DNA of 64,000 bases, taken from Margaritifera margaritifera. Its lineage: Eukaryota; Mollusca; Bivalvia; Unionida; Margaritiferidae. The first letter of the stretch is position 1. Each line of letters begins with the position of its first letter. Made by a program: the position numbers and the translations under genes. Below the pieces are notes generated by a model. That model ran no database searches. It was given only the letters and a program-made list of their open reading frames with translations, and was not told the DNA's origin. Location: positions 124,001 to 188,000 of the forward strand of contig JAQPZY010000809.1 in assembly GCA_029931535.1 (NCBI GenBank), read 5' to 3'. Shown piece after piece: positions 1 to 12,700 of this stretch.

Positions 1-1110
1 ACAAATATTCTATTTTTAAGTACACATAATTGATAATATATAATTATGATCTACGTAAACTGAGTATTAAACATTTTATTTCAATAATCATTTTGTTCCC
101 TTCATCCCAAATATGTACAGACATTATGGATCCATGTGAAATTGGATTTAGGGTATACTGAAAGGCATTATAACCTTGTTCCAGAGTTACAAGTGGTATG
201 GGAGTTAAGTGTGGGTGGCGTCACTGATAGAGATATCACTCAAATGTGTACTTTCTCATAGTTTATTACATTTTTGTATGGTAGTTTGGTCATGAAATTC
301 TTGTACGTGCACTGTTATGATCTTCTTACACTTTTGACCTTTTGTGAAATGCTGTCTTGGTGTGCAATGGCCAATCCCATTGGGTTTAAAGATGGAGTAC
401 ACAATAAAAGGTCATATTTATTTGAATGTAATTTAGTTTTCTTCTTATGAACAATGCTTGCACATATATAGGTACTAACTGAATGACACAGGCAGACATG
501 AGATTTTGAGCCAGTGCAGAATCATGTGCAATATAAAATATCATTCATTTAGTAAGACAAGATTAGTCTGTATAACACATTTAGTGTATGCGATGATTTA
601 ATGTGCATAATATCTTCTTTTAACAGTGACTTCAGTGTGAAATTAAAAGTGCATTCGAGGACTTATTTTTTTGAAAATTATGGAAGTTTCTTCTGAGTGA
701 TTCAGATTTGCCACATATTCCAATATTCCCCATGATATAGCCCTTCAATAAACTTGAATTGGAATTCAAATTTGCCCTCATATGATTTGTGAGACTAACC
801 TGAATGAGAGTACAAAGCGCTTTGGCTAGCTAAAAAAGAAAACAACACATTAATCATGTAAAGTATTGTAAATTAAACATTTTCTCTTGTGTTTATTGTT
901 TGTCTTGTTGATCTCTGTTTTGTAGTTACATTATATAAAGACTCAATGAGAGTTAAAAACACTGAGGCTAATTACAATAATTAGTGTTGCACTAGGCGAT
1001 GGCAGATTTTTCTTTTACAATTATCATACTCAATTCCTGATGTACGCAATCTGTTGCTCGACCCAATGCTATTGAAGGGACTGTTATCCGCCTTATGATT
1101 TGTATGTATT
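1..1110. other. AT-rich intergenic DNA without a recognised gene
   Basis: No open frame of useful length and no splice-bounded domain is visible on either strand. The stretch is AT-rich single-copy-looking DNA up to the microsatellite cluster. Confidence 0.6.
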
Positions 1111-1242
<132 letters not shown>

Positions 1243-2550
1243 CTCGATAACTCGCGCCCGGATAACTCGCACACATGCTTACAATGCAGGGTCCAGCATC
1301 AATCAATATTTTCTAGAATATACCAAAAGAATTGATCCCTGTTATTTGAACGTGAAGAAAATCGCTATCAAAATTGGTACATGAAACCTTGATATATTGC
1401 TTGTTTTGTCGTCAGAAATGTCGGTTAGCACCTGGAAATTTATAATCTATAGAATTGCGACTCTAAGTCTTAAAATAATGTAACAGAAAGAAAGTGAAAC
1501 CAACGATGTATGTATAAATCAACAAGCAATTTTTCTTCTAGACAGTTAAAATGAAAATTCAAAAGACACTTACAATAACGTGAATTAAAGTCCAAACAAT
1601 CCAATAATCCTAAGTGTCCTACTCACAAGTCCTAAATATAGAATGTCCCGAGTGAATTCCAGTAGCCCTGAATGTCCTAATGTGCTAGTAATCTTGAATG
1701 TCCAGATATGCCTGAATTATGTAATCTAGGATATCTTTAAATGAATTCACATAAATCCCGAGGTCAAGTATTATTCCAAAATGAGAATGAGCACTTTTGG
1801 TAACTCTAATGAATATTTCAAATAAATACGTTCTCTCTCTTAATTTGCTCTGATTTTCACAATTCTAACATCTGATTGATAAAATAAATTCCTTAATAGA
1901 ATTATGTTAATACTTCTTAATACTATGAAGTTTAGTATAGGAATTAAATCTTGTTTACCAAACCTGTGTAAATAAAAGGATAAGTCACCTGACAGAATAT
2001 TCTAGATTATGAGTAATTCGAATGGAAAATTCCGGTGTTTATCTGACTTTTCTCACATCAGCCATGGGAACTTCCAATCTAATTGTTTAATGCTATGTAA
2101 ACAAGACTGAATTTGAACTGAAATGCAGTAAATAACATAAGTAAATATGTTATTTACATATTAATTACCACTAAAGTACAACTTACCTCATGGACACATA
2201 TTATAAATTCAATATACATAACAATAGCATTAAATTCGCAATTTTTCATAAGAGATCACATTACATGTTTTGTCAGATTTTCATGGAAAATATATTTTCT
2301 CAATACAATGTAAATTACATTATACGGTGAAATAGCGTTCAATGAAAAATGCTGGAAAATGCTAACAGGTGGCAACACTAAGAAATAAATTCCAATTAAA
2401 GATGTCTTATCAGGTGAAATATGTGTTTTAAACTTTTAATTCTGTTTCAATGTAATCAGTATAATTGTGGTATGTTCTCTTCTATTCAAATATGAAGCGA
2501 GTCAACTGATCGTAACGTCGATAACCGCGAGCACTTCTGTGAGAACCCAA

Positions 2551-3289
2551 TTAAGTAGCGGTGATATTTGCTGGTAAATATATGGGTGGTTCATTCTCTC
2601 GTCCCCTTGGTGCAGCGATCAGAGTCATACCAAATTCGTCTGCATAATTTGAAATGTAGATCACCAGACATTTCACATCGGGAAAATGGGGTGCGTTTGT
2701 AGGTTTCTTCCCATTATTTCCGTGGGACCTGGGAACTACACCGTTTGTCATCATGTGCTTCATGAGATTTTTTAAAGCATGTGTTCCTATGTCGAACACA
2801 AATAAAAAAGTTCATCTGCAAATTTTTCCCGGCGAACTTCTACTTGTATCGAAGTCTTCCCTTGGCGTATCTTGTTTCCATCACTGACATCAGACAATGC
2901 ACCATTATGTACAATTCTTTCAAATTCTTTAGCATTTCTCTCATGTTTAAGATATGGTCATAAATATCATTTGGCTTCTGACTGGCAGTACAATTTTCTC
3001 GGCAACCGCAACTCTTTCTGATAAAATTGTCCACTGTCCTCGAACGGACCTCTGTTCTATTCTTTTCAATGACTACGTCGTGAGGTTCATTTTCAATGGA
3101 TTCCTTCTCACTGTTGGATTCTTCATCCTCGGGGTTAAAATTATGTACATTATCTAAAAATCGGCTTGCCATTTCCTCTAGGTCTATCGTAGTATATGGG
3201 ACATCATCATCGTCCAATACTAGCGAGGGAGAATGGGATGTGGATGCAGGAACCCTACCAAGGTGTTTCGCAAATGTATGTTCCAATTC
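2551..3289 (-). pseudogene. Exon 2 of a broken, intron-containing gene of unknown function (transposon-associated family)
   Basis: On the minus strand an AG acceptor (tttcatag) precedes GAA TTG GAA, and an open frame follows with an acidic N-terminal part (DDDD near residue 27, then PEDEESNSEKES) and a Cys-rich motif S-C-G-C-R-E-N-C. Near 2840 the frame hits a TAG. A one-base shift in a poly-T run (near 2800) restores a frame encoding DIGTHALKNLMKHM, NGVVPRSHGN and APRGRENEPPIYLP before a stop at 2551. That order resembles an uncharacterised family often seen in invertebrate genomes in transposon-like contexts (recalled, not searched). The C-terminus is cut off where the pogo-like element's own sequence resumes. 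With one nonsense codon, one frameshift and a missing C-terminus it is a pseudogene. Exon 1 is at 5471-5500, with a 2.2-kb intron between. Function unknown. Confidence 0.55.
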
Positions 3290-3531
3290 CTATGAAAATA
3301 ATAAACGAAATTTGTACTTAACGCATACAAGGTTTGAGGAAATATTTATTAAAAAAAACAAAAAAACAAAAAAAAAAACAAAAAAAAAACAACAAAACAA
3401 TGGAAACTAATTTACTGTGCAGTTAATGACTCTTTCATTTTATTTGAATTTGTGGTCGTGGATATTTTCCTAAAAGGTTAGAATTTTTAAAAAAAATGTA
3501 AATAACCAGATAATAGATTTGACTATTTCTC

Positions 3532-3650
<119 letters not shown>

Positions 3651-4007
3651 TCCATTGACATTCTATAATTGACCTGAATGTGCCCGTTAAAAATACCGGC
3701 TGAAACAAAGTCATAAAAAATTTCTATTCAAGGGTCACGAAATATTTAGCTTTACATTACAAAGTTACTTTCAGTTTGCTATAGTAAAATATATTTTGTA
3801 ATTACGTCTTTATTTTTCTTATTTTAATAATCCATCATAATCCATCATCCTAATTATTTTTAGGATTGAATGGACTTCTACAAACTTTCATGGTATAAAA
3901 AGCTTGATTATAAAATCGAAGATAAACATGTTAATTTTATCATCTTCGATCCTTTAAAAATTCAAATTTTCCTTAACATAACATTTAGTTTAAGGTACAC
4001 GGAAAAT

Positions 4008-4110
4008 TGGCTTGAAAAAGCGACAACGGGATTTGAACCGGGTTCCCTCGGATAGTCATGTAAAATGTTAAAAATGTGCCAACAGTCCTACTGTTTATGC
4101 CACCGAGCCA
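4008..4110 (-). ncRNA. tRNA-derived SINE head or tRNA pseudogene
   Basis: Read on the minus strand, the 5' end TGGCTCGGTGGCATAAACAG resembles a tRNA A box region, and about 60 bases later GGTTCAAATCCC matches a pol III B box (GGTTCAAATCC). The ends TGGCT and AGCCA can pair like an acceptor stem. The spacing is longer than in a normal tRNA and the middle is AT-rich, so a functional cloverleaf is unlikely; a SINE promoter head or decayed tRNA fits better. It lies in the intron of the broken minus-strand gene, next to a hairpin at 3915-3950. Confidence 0.5.
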
Positions 4111-5470
4111 ACACTGTGACAAGTGATCTTTTTTGTCATACATAACTCATCTACCCACTTTACACTATTCTTATCGTCTGGTTGTTTTTTTTTCAAAGGT
4201 CACAGAAAGTATAAGTGACGTCCAACTTCCTGATTTCGTTTTTCTCCTTCAACCGTGCGCCCTGTTTATTGCGACCTAACGCGCTTGTTTCGAGATAATG
4301 ACGTGATCAACTGGGTCACCAGCGTTCTTCAAGAGTGACAGCTAGTATTTAATAAGGAAAATCAGACAAAAAGAGATTTAAACAGTTAATTTCATGTAAT
4401 TTAAAGAAATCAGAATGAAAATCTATATTTTCACTAATGCCTTATTCGTGTCCAACATTGTGGCCTTGAATTTTGTATTATATGCTAAAGATAGGTCCGC
4501 TGATCACACGTTGGCTTTGTTTAGGTATCTTGAACAGGAAAACCCACTTTGGGAATTTATACAACGGCAAAGCCAATGTAAATATTTGGTTTTAATCATG
4601 TGGGGTTCTTATACAAGGTGAGAAAAATTTACACTGGAAATGTATATTCACTATCGACTTTTTCGTTTCCGTATTATTTCATATATTCTACTTCAAAAGA
4701 CATTGAATCTATTATGATAAAATGTGTATCCATACTCCAGTGTGTATTTTTTAATTTATCTCTCCCTCTGTCTCTCTGTCTCTGTCTCTCTCTATTGACT
4801 CATGTATTTATATGGTAAAGAACAAGCATGCAGTATTGTAAGTGAACAAACAGCATTTAGAATGAACGGAAAATATTTTTCAATATTTAAATTGTATTTT
4901 TTTTTTATTTAAAAAAAAAAAAACGGAGACGCTTTAAACGAATAATATCCATACCTTAGCCTAACTGGCACATTCCGGTCATATGCCACGTGACTTTTTA
5001 GACAGTGTCACGAACCATGGAGGCCCTTCCGGAAATAAGTAAACTTACACATGCTCGGAAAACGGTAATTCTGAACTAATGTACATGAATGCCAAATTTT
5101 TTTAACGATGATTAAATGAAGTCGATATAGTTGAACATTTTCTATCGATATTTGAACAGATTCTCACAATATTATAACGAACGCGTTAAAATTCACGTTA
5201 AGGGCATTAAATATGGTAGTTCGAGGATAGCAAATGTATGAAATAATTATTAGATTTCATATTTATCAATTTACTAAGGTAATATAGGACATTTCTCTCA
5301 AAATATTATATATATATTCATATATTTTATAACGTTTATATTCATTCGCCGATCAGCAAAAAATAATCGAATTGATCAGTTACGATAAATACATAAATAA
5401 TTATATTCATTTTAATTTCTAATGTTGTCATTGTTTTGAAATATTTATTTAATATTAAGGATTAACTTAC

Positions 5471-5500
5471 CTTAAATGCGTTGTCATCTCCAGAATCCAT
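5471..5500 (-). CDS. Probable coding exon 1 of the broken minus-strand gene
   Basis: On the minus strand an ATG opens a 10-codon reading (MDSGDDNAFK) that ends exactly at AAG followed by the donor GTAAGT. Joined in phase 0 to the acceptor at 3289 it continues Glu-Leu-Glu-His without a break. The acidic start and the consensus donor make this a credible first coding exon too short for ordinary ORF detection. The upstream leader also contains in-frame codons without a stop for at least ten residues, so translation could begin earlier. The exon sits head-to-head with the pogo-like transposase start at 5767. Confidence 0.5.
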
Positions 5501-5591
5501 TAAAAGCTCGCAAAGAGTTTCTCTTGAAACCAGCATCGGTCACTCTTGAAAATGGCAAAACACTTCCGCGTAATCATGACGTACACAATAA

Positions 5592-5599
5592 TGACGTCA
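5592..5599. promoter_or_regulatory. CRE/ATF palindrome upstream of the broken minus-strand gene
   Basis: A perfect TGACGTCA lies inside the ten-base palindrome ATGACGTCAT, about 92 bp upstream of the putative minus-strand ATG at 5500 and about 170 bp from the plus-strand transposase ATG at 5767. CREB/ATF family factors bind this site in animals. The position fits a proximal promoter, but function is inferred from motif and placement only. Confidence 0.4.
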
Positions 5600-5665
5600 T
5601 ACTTTGAATGGGGTTTTCCAGGGATTCTCGCTCAATGTCATAAGGCCGGTTTTCGTATGATTTCG

Positions 5666-5668
<3 letters not shown>

Positions 5669-5728
<60 letters not shown>
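5669..5728. repeat. (AT)n microsatellite
   Basis: About 30 AT units lie between the putative minus-strand promoter and the plus-strand transposase start. Confidence 0.95.
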
Positions 5729-5732
<4 letters not shown>

Positions 5733-5766
5733 CAGTATTGTATCCTAATCATTTACAAATGTGATC

Positions 5767-6274
5767 ATGGAGAGTAAGGGTACCAAGCGAAAGGTATTCT
5801 CGGTGAATGACAAGCTTACTATCATAATAGGGTTCATAATGGTGAAGCGAAATTGAAAGTTTGTAGTGAACTTAAATTTGCCGAGTCGACACTCAGAGAT
5901 TGGCTGCAGCATGAGCAGAAATTTCGGGATTACTTGCATGATGTTGATTCTGGAAACGAAAACGGGCATGTACTTAGATGATGCAGCGTGAACAAGGTGT
6001 TCTGATCTCTGGAACAATTCTCAAAGCCCAGGCAGAGAAAATGGCACAAACTATTGACAATGACTCTGATTTCACGAGAAGCCACGGGTGGCTTTGGCAC
6101 TTTCAGCACCGACATGAGATAAAAAAAAGAATTCGTTGTCGGGAGAGATATGTTCGGCGAATCAGAAGGCAGCATGGAATTATCCCTACCAGCCTTGAGA
6201 GATACTCACCAGTAAGGGATATGCAGAAGACTAAGTTTGCAATTGCGATGATGCTGGTCTCTGTAATCGAATGA
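5767..6274 (+). pseudogene. pogo/Tigger-like transposase, N-terminal DNA-binding part only
   Basis: From the ATG at 5767 the frame begins MESKGTKRKVFSVNDKL and reaches KVCSELKFAESTLRDWLQHE after a small frame change near 5830; this is the pattern of the first (psq-type) helix-turn-helix of CENP-B/pogo transposases. A stop at about 5980 and a shift lead to QREQGVLISGTILKAQAEKM, then DSDFTRSHGWLWHFQHRHEI, the signature of the second (CENPB-type) HTH with its G-W-L-x-x-F core. After about 50 more residues the reading stops at 6272. The DDE catalytic domain is absent, so this copy cannot move itself. A much more decayed equivalent lies at 15218-15390. Confidence 0.8.
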
Positions 6275-6904
6275 TGCCGTGAAGTGTATCACCAACTGCA
6301 GATATTGTTGTGCTCTGACTTGTGTTTTTTTAAATACATGTTTTCTAAAGTTAAGACCCATTACATTTATGTCAGGTAATGGTTTACATTTGTTATTTTT
6401 TTCACGTTCTAACTAAATCTATCTGTCCAGTGATATAAGCATACAAAAAGAATGCAACACAAGTTTTGACGTTGTTGTTTCTTGAAATTAATGTCGACCT
6501 GTTTGAAAAAATAAATCTTCTTTAGTTTTGAATGAACAGTAACACAAACAGCTGCGACGTAATACACAATGTGTTCAGCAATACACACGTGAGGTGTACT
6601 GAAACCTCTTGGAATACTGTCTTTAACGATCTTTCAAGATGATTTATCCTTCAGTTAAAGGTAATTTATAAAGAAAAACAAACAACTCTAATATAAAAAG
6701 CTAATTTGTTACACTTATTCCCAATGCATTTATAAAACGAGTATTCAACAACGTAATCTGCCCACCCCTCTACTTTCGACTCTCTCTGTCAATCTCCATC
6801 CCTTTCTCAGTTTTTTAAAGGCCCCTTGGTAACTCGCGCCCTCACTTATATTGCGGTGATTGATTTTGGACCCCATTGTGTGCGAGTTATCAAGGGAGAG
6901 GTGT

Positions 6905-8155
6905 AATGAGTATACATTTTATATTGTGATAGATTGCCCTCAACCGGTTAACTGTGTATGGTACATAGGAATTAGTACAGAAATTATATGAGTCTACTGC
7001 ATGATGCATGCTTTTCGTGTGTGGTCTCATCTGCACTGACTGATTATAGTAGTTATTGATGCATGAAGTTACACTGTGATTTTACTACTGGCTGTCACTC
7101 CAAGGTTAGTAAAAACCTGTGACTTTCACAGAGTAAAATATGGCTTCAAGGGGTGGACAGTGACATCAGCTTCTCAAGCAAATTTTAAGAACAATGATTT
7201 AAGAAACAAATAATGCAAAGTAACATTAATTTCTTGTTTGTATGAATTCATTATAGTACCTCCACTTTGATATATTTAAAAAGAATATTCTTTTTAAGTG
7301 TTTAATGTCTTTTACGTCCAGTTACAGTATGTATGTATTTATTTAGGTAGGAAGGTAGTTTAGCCAGTAGTTATGTATGTATGTGGTTTAACTGCATGAC
7401 AGCACGATACTGGCTTTATAGTGCAAAATAAAAGATACAATTTTAAACTTTTTAAATATTTAAAGTTAAAGTATACAGAGAAATTTTTTTAAACAATATC
7501 ACATTAATCTGAATGTATTTTCTGCATGATAATTAATGTTTACAATGGCTACTGAAAGATTCATAGTGGTGAGTCGTGTAATCCCTGAATGCACTCTTGT
7601 TTAAAAGCTGGAAAGGGGTGGAATTATCATCAGAACAAGATTTCCGAAATAACATGATTCCAAATTAAGTTTTGACAAAGTAGGAAATAGGTTTATTATC
7701 AAGCATCTGCTTGTCGAGGGATAAGTACTTTATAAAATGTGAGGTTGCAGAGTTTCCATTCACGTGCACATGTAATGTGAATCAGCACTTGGTCACAGAT
7801 CATCACCTGAAATGTGCAGTTCACGTGCAGAAATTGAAGCCTGGTGCATGCACTAAATTAAGTCTGAGAATTTTGTGGTGTTTTAGCCCATTTTTCAGGA
7901 CAACACCAAACTTAATGGCTATTTCTCCCAAACGAGGCATGAGTTGGAACCCACAAGTTTTATTTCAAGAAGACAAAATCTTGGAGGATATTTTGCATAA
8001 ATTGTTAATGAATATTCGAAATATGACAAAAACTTGAGATTGCAGCTTTAAATTGAAATCAAATAAAGCATTAAATAAGTGTTGTAGTTAAATTTCATTT
8101 CTATAGGGGTTTTTCATAACCTTGAAATCATATTTACCATAGAGTGCTAAGAAGA
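6905..8155. other. AT-rich DNA without a recognised gene
   Basis: A 108-residue open frame at 7711-8037 has no recognisable motif and starts without an ATG. Otherwise I see only AT-rich DNA leading into the ~270-bp repeat array. Confidence 0.5.
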
Positions 8156-8159
8156 CCTT

Positions 8160-9780
8160 CAAATTTGTATTCCCCAAAATCTTACAATAAACATCAAAAA
8201 ATTCATTGAAGCGTGCATGATAGGCCACAGAGACCTCTTTTTGCGGTAAGGATGTAGAACTTATCAAGATTCATCAAGTTGCCAAGTTGCATAATTCTTA
8301 GTAGAATAGTACTCATATAACATGCCAAAAACACACGTGGTCATGAGCTAAGTTCAACTTAAAGCATGTAAAAACTGAAATAGAGGTCATGATGAACTTC
8401 TTTTATTGTAAGGATGTGACAGTAACAGAAACGCATTTCATCAGAAATTTCAAAATTCTATCATGAACATCCCGACAAATGAACACCAAACACAAAATTA
8501 AACCCAGGACAGAGAAAAGTAAAACTGCTCATCAAGATACATCTCCTCACACAGTTTCGTGAGCTTAATAGGATATATTGTTTACAGGATGCAGAAAACC
8601 TACTTGGTCATGAACTAACTGCAAAAACTTAACCCAAAGCAAATGTGAAATGTAGGTCACAGTGACCTTTTCTGTATAGGCGTGTAACTAACAGATGCAT
8701 ACCATCATAGTGTAATTATTCAAGCAGGAACAGTAAAAATACAAAATTTAACCAAAGTCAGCGAAGCATGAAATATAGGCCACAGTGATGTAAATGTAGT
8801 TCTCCTCAAAATGTATACTCTCACCACGTTGCATGATTCCAGCTATAACAGTATTATACAGGACATAAAATACCCATGTGCTCATGAGAATAAATGCAAA
8901 AAACATAAACCGGTAAAACATGCAATATAGGCACAGTGACCCTTTTGTTGCAAAGCTGTGGTACTAGCACAGATAAATACAATCGTCTAGTCTGATGATT
9001 CTGGCATGAACAGTGCATAAGACTGAACCCAAGTAAAGCATACACTACTGGTCAGAGTAACGTACTTTTGTTAGACTGCATGCATCCCCTCACCAAGCTT
9101 CATGAATCCGGGTATAGCAGTATATATACAAGGTGCAAACAACATATTTGGTCATGAACTAAATGCAAAAACTTAGCCTAAGCCAATAAAATGTGAAATG
9201 TATGTCATATTGTCATTCTTTTGTAGTAAAGGCATGGTACTAATAGAGATGCACACTGTCATCTAGTTTGATGACTTTGGCATAAACAGAACGTATGAGT
9301 AAACTTTAAACACAAAATATAATTTAAGTCAGCAAAGCATGAAATATGAGTCAGTGAGCTACTTTTGTGACGAGGGTGCTGTACTCGTCAAGATGCATCT
9401 CCTCGCCAAATTTTATGAATCTAGGTATAACAGTATATACACAGGACGCAAACAACCTATTTGGTCATGAGCTAAACACAAAAACTTAACCTAAGCCAGT
9501 AAAATTTGAAATATATGTCACCATGACTTTCTTTTGTTGTAAGAGTGTGGTACTAATAGAGATGCATACAATAATCTAGTCTGATGATTTTAGCATGAAC
9601 AGCGCTTGAGAAGTAAACGTAAAACACAAAATTTAAGCAAAGTCAGTGGAGCACAAAATATGGATGATATTGACCTATTCTTGTGATTAGGGTGTAGTAC
9701 TTATTATGTATCCCCACACCAAGTTTTATGATTCCAAGTATAACAGTATTGATAGGGTGTGAAAAAAAAAAAACAAGCTA
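8160..9780. repeat. Diverged tandem array of ~270-310-bp units
   Basis: The phrase 'ggtcatga(g/a)ctaa..caaaaactta' recurs at about 8340, 8610, 8880, 9153 and 9466. Each time it is followed by 'atgtgaaata(t/g)aggtca.agtgac', then 'gatgcatac', and later 'aagttt.atgattcc.ggtataacagta'. Spacing is about 270, 270, 272 and 313 bp. The copies differ at many positions, so this is an old, unhomogenised array. No coding potential is seen. Confidence 0.8.
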
Positions 9781-12700
9781 AACAAAAGAAACTTGACCAA
9801 GAATGTACCAATATCCCCCTCAGCCTCCTAACCAAGGGTAACTTGCTGTGAAACCCACTTCAAACTGTTGCACAGGGCCTAGGAAGAACGAATGGTTGAT
9901 ATTCAGTGAGGCTGTACGTATGTATATGCTTGTATCTCAGCAGACACAAATGTTGATGCTCGGGATAATACAGTTTATCTCCTCTACTTTGTAGAGGTGA
10001 ATTAAAGATTGTACAAAACAGCCCTCTCCTCTCCCACTACACAAACTGGGCTTATCAGAGGAAATTTACTTTATATTATAATTATATGCCATAGTACAGG
10101 GCACATATGTATTGTCAAAGCTGCCCCAAGCCACTTCCTAGATGCATATGATGTGCCTAACAGTACATATGTAATCACATCTCACACACACATATATTGA
10201 GAGAGAGGGGGGGGGGAGAGCAGAAAAATAGCATTGCTCCAATGTTTGTTCTTTCCTTCCCTGAAACTGCAGAGAATTACAGTCGTGTTTGGCCTGGTAC
10301 ACTCCCTGCTCCTTTATTATTCACAGTTCCATTACTGTTATCAACATCTCCGTCTGGGAAACAGAAGAGTATGCACATGCATCTTTTCTTTATTTCAAAT
10401 TATTTAGCCATTTATTAGCATACTGTAAATTCACTATTTTTCCTGTTATACCAATATTTGTGGATTTCGTGTTCGCTACATATCATGAAGTTAAAAACAA
10501 TACCAACAATAATTTTCCTGTGGAAACAACAGAATCTATGCCACAATTGACGAATTTAAGTACCAATACAAATCTCATTTTTCATAACGCCATGAAAATT
10601 TATACCCACAAAAATAAATGAATACACAGTATATGAACTTTGAATTTTCTAGATGTCTTTTGAATAATGTAAAAGTGGGCATAAAGTTGTTTCAAACATG
10701 GACATACCTAGATTGTCAACTTACTGCCAACAGGACACTCTGTACATTATACAAGTATATCATTAACAGAAAAAAGTGGCAATTGATGTGGATTACTCTG
10801 AAGCCATAAATCACTTGTTATGATCCATACACAAACCACTCCTGAAGCCCCACTCAAGGGAGGCCACCCTGATTTAAAGGTCATTTTGCCCAATACTAAA
10901 ATAACATATTGTCTCCCTCATAAGAGCCCACCTCTTGTATAAGGCCAGCTTTTCGAAGCAAAATGGGTGGTCTTATAAAAGGGGAACCACTGTATATATA
11001 GTTTCAAAATATTTAAACTCTTAGTTATCCAAGAGATGCAAACATGCATAAAATCTCGAATATTTGTCTGACTAGCTATCAGTATAAGTAATTAGGGTAA
11101 TATGTGATGTAATAATGACACAACATTCAGTTCAATTAAAAAAGTATGTCCTTAGAATAAGGGCACAGACTAATACTACACTGTTGACTAGGACTGGGTA
11201 TTGGCAGCTCACTTCCAACCGATGTGTATCACAATACTCAAACTCCGATACACGGCATGTATTGATGATACATATTTAATGCTATTTAAGCATCTTTTCC
11301 TCTGAATTGTTGTTTTGTTTGCCTAGCTTAGGCCATATTGTACTGAAATGTACTATCTATGAAGAATATGGTAAAACTCTATCAGTACCATTAGTTGTGC
11401 AGACAGATGTGAAACTAAGACTAAGACATGAAGCATTTGTTGAAATTTTAAAATTTCTTATTGAACCGATACAGTTAATGATAATCAGTTATCATATCAG
11501 CATGTAATCTATACGCCAGTTTATCATTATATCAATCCAGCCCCGTTGTTGACAGCGGGGTTGGGGGTTGGAAAGGAATATTTGGTGGCTTCATTTACAA
11601 CAAAAATCAAAGACTGTAACAAACAAGAAATGTCCATATTTGTAGACCATCAAGATAATATCTACCAATTTTGAAATTCATCTATTAATGAGCTTCACAA
11701 GTAGCTAAACTATATTCAAAACTAACCCTATTACATCTGTCAATTACAACAGATACAATACCAATTTGTTTTGAAAAGACCGTGCTTGAAACTAAGCCCA
11801 ACCAAGGCCGCTCATAAGAGCACATCAGCTTCTTGTGATGTGTAGAAACTGTACGAAATTAGGACTGGTAACATCACCCTGAGAGAATTAAGGCACTACC
11901 AGAAGAGGACTGAACTTCTCATCAGGAAAGTACACTTCCAGAATCTGATGCATGAAACTGAATAGGATATTAAGGCTAATAGCTGAGTTCAGTGCTCTGC
12001 TGTCATGGCCCTTCTGGAGGCTACTGAGACCTGTATGATTGGTATCTTTGATGAGAAAATGAGAAGTATACTCTTTTTTCAACAGAACCCATACCCACCT
12101 CCCCTTTCCTCCTCTCCATCTGTGATGTGTGGACTTAGCTTAAGGTGTGTTGAATGAATTAAAAAACAAGTCTGCTTTGATCCATCAAAGTCAGCAAAGT
12201 TTAACTCTTACATTTTTTTTACATTTACAATATGAACTGAATGAAATGAAAAATAGCTAACCAACTGTGGTTTCATAATTTTCTCGTGTAGGTTTAGATC
12301 CTCTATCTCTTCACTATTATCAGATTAATATGATAGACTGGTCCACTGTTATTCTTTTGTCTAACAAATATTTGCATATTTTCACATGCTATGCTTCCCT
12401 CTTAACCAATAAATATGTTTTGAAAGTACCCTTTCTGGAGGATGATTATCATGCTTTTGTAAATCCTGGGGGAAACATTAATGAAATAGGTATAATTCTA
12501 GTGATAATGTAGTCACAGGGAATACCGATTTTCCCCCAATGCACTGTAAGCTGATGGATAGACGAAAACCACACAAATCACTGGTAGTAACTCCAGTCTT
12601 ACCATCAACACATTATGAAAAAGCAGAGATAAAGTAGGGCTACATCTTTTGTTTAAACTGGAAAAAAAGGGAAAAATAGGACTATTTTCTATAGAAATAT

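Noticed and set aside
7711..8037. 108-codon plus-strand open frame
   Set aside because: No ATG at its start, no motif, and it runs towards the old tandem array.
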